DNA of 64,000 nt from Alectoria sarmentosa. Its lineage: Eukaryota > Ascomycota > Lecanoromycetes > Lecanorales > Parmeliaceae. The notes below the pieces were generated by a model, which saw only the letters and a list, made by a program, of their open reading frames with translations, was not told where the DNA came from and ran no database searches. The position numbers were made by a program, and so were the translations under genes. The stretch spans positions 62,001 to 126,000 of the forward strand of contig WOGZ01000019.1 in assembly GCA_009733775.1 (NCBI GenBank). Reading direction: 5' to 3'. This document shows, piece after piece, positions 58,803 to 64,000 of this stretch. Positions within the stretch are counted from its first letter, which is position 1, and each line of letters opens with the position of its first letter.

Positions 58803-58995
58803 TGTCATGGTTTCACCCTTCCTATCTTCCCACCTACCTTCCTACTTACCATGCGGGGCCCGATCGGGCCTAGCGCGGCTTGGCATTGCCTGCATATTCA
58901 AGCATGCTGCCCATCCTACATAGATCTTCATAGATAGAATTCTATTCATATCGGACACACATACATCATTCTGATCCTACGTCCGTTCCCTGACA
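58803..58995 (+). repeat. 3' LTR of copy 2 (largely unmutated)
   Basis: 193 bp, tgtcatggtttcaccc to cgttccctgaca, preceded by the polypurine tract gaaggagggggtaa and followed by AATAT. Confidence 0.9.
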
Positions 58996-59796
58996 AATAT
59001 TAACATCTCGTGATTAAGCTTTAAAATCTTTTAAAACGATTTTCGATAGAAGAATAAGAATTTCATCTTTTATGTGATTGAATCTTTAATTATACGCATA
59101 AATTAAACCTTTCGATTATGTAATTATTGTATTAAGACTTATATCGCAATTATTGATTTAAGCGCTTCGTTTTTGATTTTCTCTTTGACATTATAAACGT
59201 TTTATAATTTAATTATTAAATCTTTTTCGTCGATGTTAAGGCGTAAAAAGAATATGATTTACTTTAAATGAATTTCGAAATGTGTTTAATTGATAATGAT
59301 ATTTTGAATTTTTTGAATTATAACGATTTTTCGTATTGTCAAATGAAATTTAAATAAAATATAATCGTGATTATGTGTAAAATTCATTATTATAAAACTT
59401 TAATTTGTTTAAATTTCGTTTATTTTAATACGCTGAGTAATAATATTAAAAGAATAATTAATTAATCGATTAAAAGTGATTCGTTTATTTATATTTATAT
59501 TTATATTTTTATTTTTTTCATCGCGATCGCAGCGAATTCACGCTTTTTTGACAATTTCATTTTTTTTGAAACGTTTTATAAGACTTTTGACGATAGCATA
59601 GTCTTGAAAATTTATATGTTGTTGTATACGTAAAATGAAAACATTAAGGTTGACGTTCGTTTAATCGTTAGAAGATGAATTCAAGGTCATTATCGTTGAT
59701 TTAATGTATAAAAAGGGGATGTAAATAATGAGTGTTCTATGAAGCGCGAGATCTTGAAGATTTTCGACCTTATTTCGGTTACGTGCGGGGATTATA

Positions 59797-59907
59797 TCCG
59801 ATCGGGTTAGCGCCTTGGTATCAGCTAACTGGATCTGGGGGGGTATACGCTTAACAAACATGGGGTAATACGCTTATCAGACAGGGGGTATACGCGTAGT
59901 GCCAGCC
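59797..59907 (-). repeat. right terminal inverted repeat
   Basis: Inverse of 52198-52307, with the same three gtatac/ggggg-containing units; the middle one is altered (gggg taatacgc). Differences from the left copy are mostly transitions. Confidence 0.85.
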
Positions 59908-59915
59908 TAAATATA
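59908..59915. repeat. 8-bp target-site duplication, right copy
   Basis: TAAATATA, identical to 52190-52197. Confidence 0.8.
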
Positions 59916-60674
59916 ATACTTCAATGCATACGTAGATTAATAAAGTAAAGTTGGGCGTATTGTATCTGCCTTGTAATACTATCTTAGGGCTGATGTAATC
60001 CTATGACTACTCGTACTGTCGTACAAGTACAATCAAAATCTATTTGTCCGAACATCTCCTTTGACCACTGCCCATGTGTCGCTCCTTTACAGTATACCAA
60101 TCACCAAATGAGGTCATCGCACCCGCTAGCTGCCAGGCCAGAGAAAAAAGGCATCGATACACTACTTTATTTGATAAGGATTTGCAAGTAAGTAGAGTAC
60201 TTGTACCGCGTCATAATCACTTCTGCCACACCGCATACCCTCCACCATTACACCAATACAGTATACATATTCGTCGTGAAGCTAATCAAATACTCTTGGA
60301 GTGAGCTGTCCTATCCTCGGCTGTGGCCACCTTGGTCACCCAGCAGGAAAGATATTTATCCTCCTCATGGCTTCCAGTCCACAGCCGAAGAGATGTAGTT
60401 GGTCACATATGTATCGGCAAGACGGATATTCGCTATGAAATCGCCTACCATGCCTGTGTCGCTTCGCTTCCATCGAGCTCTCGTCTGATTTCCATCATGA
60501 TTCGCTTGTCCTTTAGGCTCACGAATTGCTATGTGAACGACCAGAATTGGGACTTCGGTCAGAAGTCATCAAAGTCACGCACAGCCTAGTGGCCTTGGAA
60601 ACTCATTCCTTTTCTTCCTCTGCCCTTTCTTCCGCGAACCTTTCGCCAATTTTCTGAATAAATTTTCTATCGTC
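59916..60674. other. intergenic between transposon and secreted-protein gene
   Basis: About 760 bases with normal base composition. No gene is supported; expected promoter of the gene at 60675. Confidence 0.3.
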
Positions 60675-61691
60675 ATGCGCAAGAATCTGTGCACTTATGT
60701 GTGGTACATTTATGTATCCTCCAGCGTGTTTTCTGAATCCGCAGCCACCTCGCTCCGATCTTTGTCCGCGAATACTAATTTTCTCACGCTGGCAACCAAG
60801 AACTTATCCAGCATGTTTCCAGACCTTCCCGACAACACTTATGGGTACTCAGCCCACTACTTCAACCCCGTCCTCTCAGCCACAGCATGTATGATGCTTT
60901 GCGTTTTCGCTATGCGTGACTTGGCTCTGCAAGATTTCGAATCCAGGTTTGAAGGGAAGACCTGGGCCATGTATAGCTACTCCGAAACGAAGGTCTCTTT
61001 TACGCCCAGCGCAGGAGATATCAACACCGTGCGCTGGGCCTTATGGGGCATGGCCGCTGCGATTAGGGATATGATGGTCCGCAACAGGTTCCAGACTGCG
61101 CAGTATGATACAACATATATGGGAATCCAGGTTGGGGTCGTCAAGTTCTTTGCGCCGCACAGGATTGATACGGGGGCGAAGGGAAACCTCACAGAGCTCG
61201 TCCCATCGCTGACATCTGGGCCAGCATCTGCCACCAACCATACGGATACTACCTTCATCAGTCTCAACGATCCGAATGGCAACGTTGCCAGCTCAAATAG
61301 CGACGACTTATGGACCGAGGTAACCTTCAGGACCACCGAGATCCCAATAGAGGATACTTTCATGTCCATCGTGCAGGCGCTGTTGAATTTAGGCCCCCTA
61401 AATAGCACCGCGCTGATTACACAGCCGTTGGCAGTCATTGGTGACGCCCTCACGGTGAAGATAGTGACGTCCTTTAAACGAGTAGAGCGCTCTACGCCCC
61501 CTTTCTTCAATTACGGTCATGTTGTGAAAGGGCTTGCGGGACTGCCGAGGGTTATGTTGAGGGAGAACAAGTTTACCGAAGTGGATCTACGACTGATTGT
61601 CGACGGCGTGAATGTCGGTAACGGCAGAATACGGAAGAGGCCAATGTATGAGTTGGTGCTTCCTGTTACTGTGAATGTATCAGTGTCGTGA
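60675..61691 (+). CDS. predicted secreted protein, paralog of the protein at 21123
   Basis: Single-exon frame, 338 aa. The N-terminus (MRKNLCTYVWYIYVSSSVFS) is moderately hydrophobic and may be a signal peptide; an upstream exon cannot be excluded. Blocks shared with the 21123 protein: LPDNTYGYSAHYFNPVLSAT, LWGMAAAIRDMMVRNRFQT, TPPFFNYGHVVKGLAGLPRV and VDLRLIVDGVNVGNG. It has several N-glycosylation sequons (NLS, NLT, NHT, NST). It retains a central segment of about 70 residues (from about HRIDTGAKGN to the SNSDDLWTEV block) that is much reduced in the paralog. No enzymatic motif is recognised. It lies 760 bases from the transposon, whereas the paralog lies 39 kb away in a gene-poor stretch. 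Confidence 0.65.
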   Translation: MRKNLCTYVWYIYVSSSVFSESAATSLRSLSANTNFLTLATKNLSSMFPDLPDNTYGYSAHYFNPVLSATACMMLCVFAMRDLALQDFESRFEGKTWAMYSYSETKVSFTPSAGDINTVRWALWGMAAAIRDMMVRNRFQTAQYDTTYMGIQVGVVKFFAPHRIDTGAKGNLTELVPSLTSGPASATNHTDTTFISLNDPNGNVASSNSDDLWTEVTFRTTEIPIEDTFMSIVQALLNLGPLNSTALITQPLAVIGDALTVKIVTSFKRVERSTPPFFNYGHVVKGLAGLPRVMLRENKFTEVDLRLIVDGVNVGNGRIRKRPMYELVLPVTVNVSVS

Positions 61692-63233
61692 AGAATCGAG
61701 ATCCTGCGTCTCGTTCCTGCTCGTCTGCATTCGCTACTCACGAAACATGAATCCAAGGGCTGCGTTTCGGTCCAAGAAGGCTTTAGTACTTATGGAGATG
61801 ATGAGATCTACAGGGACCTTCCACAAAGAGACTGCGGTTTCTGGTCGGCCATACCCAAGAATGTTCAGATATGAACATTCCCACAATCTTGCGATTATTC
61901 CATTCCTCTTGGGTTTCATCATAAATAAGAATGAGTAAATGACATAAACATGTAGGAACTCTCCCACAATATCAGAGTGGAGGGTCCGCTGAAAATTCGA
62001 AACAGTAAAAACAATCGTGACCTTTCGTAATCATATGCCCCCATCACCAGAAATACTCCGAGCTCCCAAGCTTGACGAACTCTGATGACCGAACGGCTCC
62101 CCCATGCCCATCATCTTGAACCCGTCGTCCTTTTCGTCCCTCCTGGACCTAGCAAATGCCTCCCGGACGAACACGGCATCGAATCTCAACGGGACAGTTC
62201 CATATTGTCCGGCAATAGTTCCCATTTCCATCATATTGACAGCATGGAGTGTCCTTGCCCTATCAGCCAAGCCTCCGCCTACATGCACGGAGCGATCCTC
62301 ACCAGCCCTCCCACACTCCTCCTTTCCCGGCCAAATCGGTCAAGAACTCCGCAGCCTCGCCGTGCAAGGCCATGAGACCGCCTCCCGGCTTCGAATTCGA
62401 AAGCTGCGCGAAGCTGATGGGGAGGCCCCGTTTCTCGGGCCGCACGACGTGCCAGCCCGTGGTTTTGGTGAGGAGGTTGAGGTATTTGCGGATGTGGAGG
62501 AGGCGGGCTTCCATGTTGGAGAACGCTTTTTTTCGAACCGGGAAGGTTGTGTATTGATGCTTCACGGGGGTAGATGGTCAATGGAAGTCCACGAGGAGCA
62601 GGTATGTGAAAGGGTGAAGTATTTCAGGATGCCATGGGGCATTATCTGGTTCTATCGCTGCTTCAAAGCTTGTCTTGCCGAGCTCGACCCGACAACATAT
62701 CAGCGAGGCTTTTTGAGGGGGTTTCATGCCTGAGAAAGTATCCCGCAGAGCACTCCTACCCGCGCGTCGTCCGCTGGATTTTACAATTTCTACAGAGTTT
62801 ATATTTATCTCACAAGCTACTCAGACCTCAAGGTGCACGCCGACCTTAAGCCGGGTATTTCAATCGAAGAAGCTGTTGTGAAAAGCGTTCTGTGGAAAGC
62901 AGCAAGGTGTCCTCCATCTGCACCAGCCTTTCGGGATATCATAAAGCCTGCTTCTGTCCTGTGACGTCTACACCTCTCTAATGCCTTCTAGCTCCTTTTG
63001 CACTGCACACTCACTCCCACAAGCACAGCTCAAACTCTAGCTGACATACCACAGTCACTCTGAATTACGAGCCAAGTCATCAATCCTTTCGCCCTCCATT
63101 TTTCCGCTCCCAACGCCAACAAAAGACCAGGGCATCTTCAAATACACATCAAACTCATCAGTCACATTCATGCTAGTCAATTCAGAACACATCCGTGCCC
63201 ACACCATCACCTATTCCGTCTCTCTTACCCTCG
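61692..63233. other. intergenic with a frameshifted ORF
   Basis: About 1.5 kb. Apart from the broken minus-strand frame listed separately, no gene is supported. Bases 62960-63200 are C/A-rich and motif-free. Confidence 0.3.
62031..62565 (-). pseudogene. possible frameshifted gene, family unknown
   Basis: On the minus strand, 62565-62299 reads ARLLHIRKYLNLLTKTTGWH, VVRPEKRGLPISFAQLSNSK and GGLMALHGEAAEFLTDLAGK, then stops. The neighbouring frame, open from about 62310 to 62031, continues in similar style: VHVGGGLADRARTLHAVNMM, EMGTIAGQYGTVPLRFDAVF, REAFARSRRDEKDDGFKMMG. The joint near 62300 has no intron of usable length, which points to a one-base shift. I cannot name the family. Confidence 0.35.
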
Positions 63234-63884
63234 TCATGAGCCACCATTCGATCCGTCTCCCGCCCGTCGTGGATCTGGTAGTATCAATTCAGGATCCCAG
63301 TCACTAGATTCTCCTACGCTGGTGTCGGCATGGAATGGTCCCCGTTGAGTTGGGCCAGAAGAAGCAGTCTGTGGCGATCCAGTAGGCGTGGTTGATGATC
63401 GTCCTGGACGGGGTGATCCGAAGAAGCCAGCCTGTGGCGAGCCAGCAGTGGCTTGTTGTCCACGACGAACTGACCTGGAAGCGCTGCCCCGTGGCGAACC
63501 AGCAGGGGTAGCCGATAATGGCTCCCGACGCGCTGATCCGGAAGAGCTTGTTTGTGGCGAGCCAGTGGGTGACGGCTTTCCGCTAGTCCTCAAGCCGGAT
63601 GAGCCGGTCTGATTTGTGCCGTGCGTAGAGGTTCTCCTTATCGACGAGCCCGAGTCTGACGTTCGTTCCGGCAGTGGCTGCAGTGGTAGGAAAGTGGTTT
63701 GCCTTTGGTCCGGTGCTTCCGTATAGCTGGGGGGACGGGGCTCAACTACGGACGTTAAGGAAGGGATGCCAAGGAATTGTTCCATATCCTGACGTTCGCT
63801 GTCTGATGTCGCTTGATTCTGGACCGCTCTTCTGATGATATCCAGCATTCTCGTCTGTATCCATGTTCCGTTCGGGGATGTCAT
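63234..63884 (-). CDS. Ser/Pro/Gly-rich protein with tandem repeats
   Basis: Single-exon ATG frame, 216 aa. The first 60 residues look folded or helical (MLDIIRRAVQNQATSDSERQ, DMEQFLGIPSLTSVV), with a PPSY motif after them (RPPSYTEAP). Then come four imperfect repeats of 19-21 residues built around T-x-GSPQ/R (TPTGSPQTSSSGSARREPLS and relatives), encoded by repeats starting near 63371, 63434, 63491 and 63554 (spacing 63, 57, 63 bases). The C-terminus is acidic then Gly/Ser-rich (SDWDPELILPDPRRAGDGS). Function unknown. The repeated part is expected to vary in length between strains. Confidence 0.55.
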   Translation of the reverse strand: MTSPNGTWIQTRMLDIIRRAVQNQATSDSERQDMEQFLGIPSLTSVVEPRPPSYTEAPDQRQTTFLPLQPLPERTSDSGSSIRRTSTHGTNQTGSSGLRTSGKPSPTGSPQTSSSGSARREPLSATPAGSPRGSASRSVRRGQQATAGSPQAGFFGSPRPGRSSTTPTGSPQTASSGPTQRGPFHADTSVGESSDWDPELILPDPRRAGDGSNGGS

Positions 63885-64000
63885 TGTGGTCTGGAAGCTG
63901 GAGCAGGAAGAGACGGAGGTTGAAACAAAGTGAAGGCATCGTCGATTTATTATATGATGTTTACGCTCAGTTTGCGCAGTCCATGTTTGCGATTAAGTAT
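63885..64000. other. window end
   Basis: Short upstream region of the repeat-containing gene; nothing else is seen. Confidence 0.2.

Larger units (their letters stand above)
56474..58995 (+). mobile_element. LTR retrotransposon copy 2, gag-only
   Basis: Same family and orientation as copy 1, inserted 1.1 kb further along in the outer element. Perfect 5-bp duplication AATAT (56469-56473 and 58996-59000). LTRs 56474-56666 and 58803-58995 are each 193 bp; they are 11 bp longer than in copy 1 because of an extra ccttcctactta-like duplication near the 5' side. Interior about 2.14 kb with a gag-like relic and no pol motif. Different duplications and LTR lengths show two independent insertions, not one tandem duplication. 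Confidence 0.85.
52198..59907. mobile_element. composite AT-rich transposon with long terminal inverted repeats
   Basis: The 7710-bp element begins GGC..GCACTACGCG and ends with its inverse, with terminal inverted repeats of about 110 bp and a perfect 8-bp target duplication. Two LTR retrotransposons are inserted in it (2513 and 2522 bp); removing them and one 5-bp duplication each leaves about 2665 bp of original element. An 8-bp duplication fits hAT and some other cut-and-paste superfamilies (P, Zisupton-type); the TIR start is not typical of hAT, so I leave the family open. The remaining body is very AT-rich and has no open frame worth calling a transposase. AT bias starts and stops sharply at the TIRs, as for a RIP-mutated repeat. 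Confidence 0.85.

Noticed and set aside
52198..59907. AT-rich block as a centromere fragment or mitochondrial insertion
   Set aside because: Sharp edges with inverted repeats, target duplications and internal LTRs explain it as transposon DNA.

Overview
The window looks like a nuclear contig of a filamentous ascomycete (Pezizomycotina). The grounds are: genes split by many short GT-AG introns (mostly 47-95 bp, a few 125-180 bp); recognisable fungal genes such as a LIM/RhoGAP regulator, palC, PEX5, a complex I 12.3 kDa subunit, an Ofd1/Tpa1 dioxygenase and a FHA kinase of the Rad53/Chk2 type; and a sharply bounded AT-rich block whose sequence differences are C-to-T and G-to-A transitions, as left by repeat-induced point mutation (RIP). 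No rRNA, tRNA or CRISPR array was seen. Class-level placement (possibly Leotiomycetes) is only a guess.

Layout. 1.5-5.5 kb: LIM-RhoGAP gene (+). 6.1-7.4 kb: conserved fungal protein of unknown function (-). 7.5-11.1 kb: accessory patch with a decayed short-chain dehydrogenase (tandem in-frame TAG TAG) head-to-head with an unrecognised gene that carries a 100-bp MITE-like insertion in frame. 11.6-15.8 kb: threonine aldolase and a bHLH transcription factor (both -). 15.8-21.1 kb: gene-poor. 21.1-22.2 kb: a predicted secreted protein (+), paralogous to one at 60.7 kb. 23.0-26.8 kb: Ofd1/Tpa1 prolyl hydroxylase, a BTB relic and a small secreted cysteine-containing protein (all -). 26.8-29.8 kb: gene-poor. 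29.8-43.3 kb: dense housekeeping block: PEX5 (-), divergent from complex I 12.3 kDa (+), convergent with palC (-), divergent from a Mis18/Yippee-domain coiled-coil protein (+), convergent with Rad53/Chk2 (-), divergent from a small basic protein (+). 44-50.7 kb: unrecognised ORFs and two conserved fungal proteins.

52.2-59.9 kb: a composite transposon. The outer element (52198-59907) has about 110-bp terminal inverted repeats and a perfect 8-bp target-site duplication TAAATATA. Inside it lie two LTR retrotransposons of 2513 and 2522 bp, each with equal-length LTRs (182 and 193 bp), its own perfect 5-bp target-site duplication (CTCGC, AATAT) and only a gag-like reading frame with a zinc knuckle, no pol. 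The 5' LTRs are heavily RIP-like mutated while the 3' LTRs and the adjoining ~600 bp are almost untouched, in both copies. This nested structure is the most striking feature of the window. 60.7-64 kb: the second secreted paralog, a frameshifted ORF and a repeat-containing Ser/Pro-rich protein.

Exon coordinates were derived by hand from splice consensus and reading-frame continuity; no alignment or transcript data were available.
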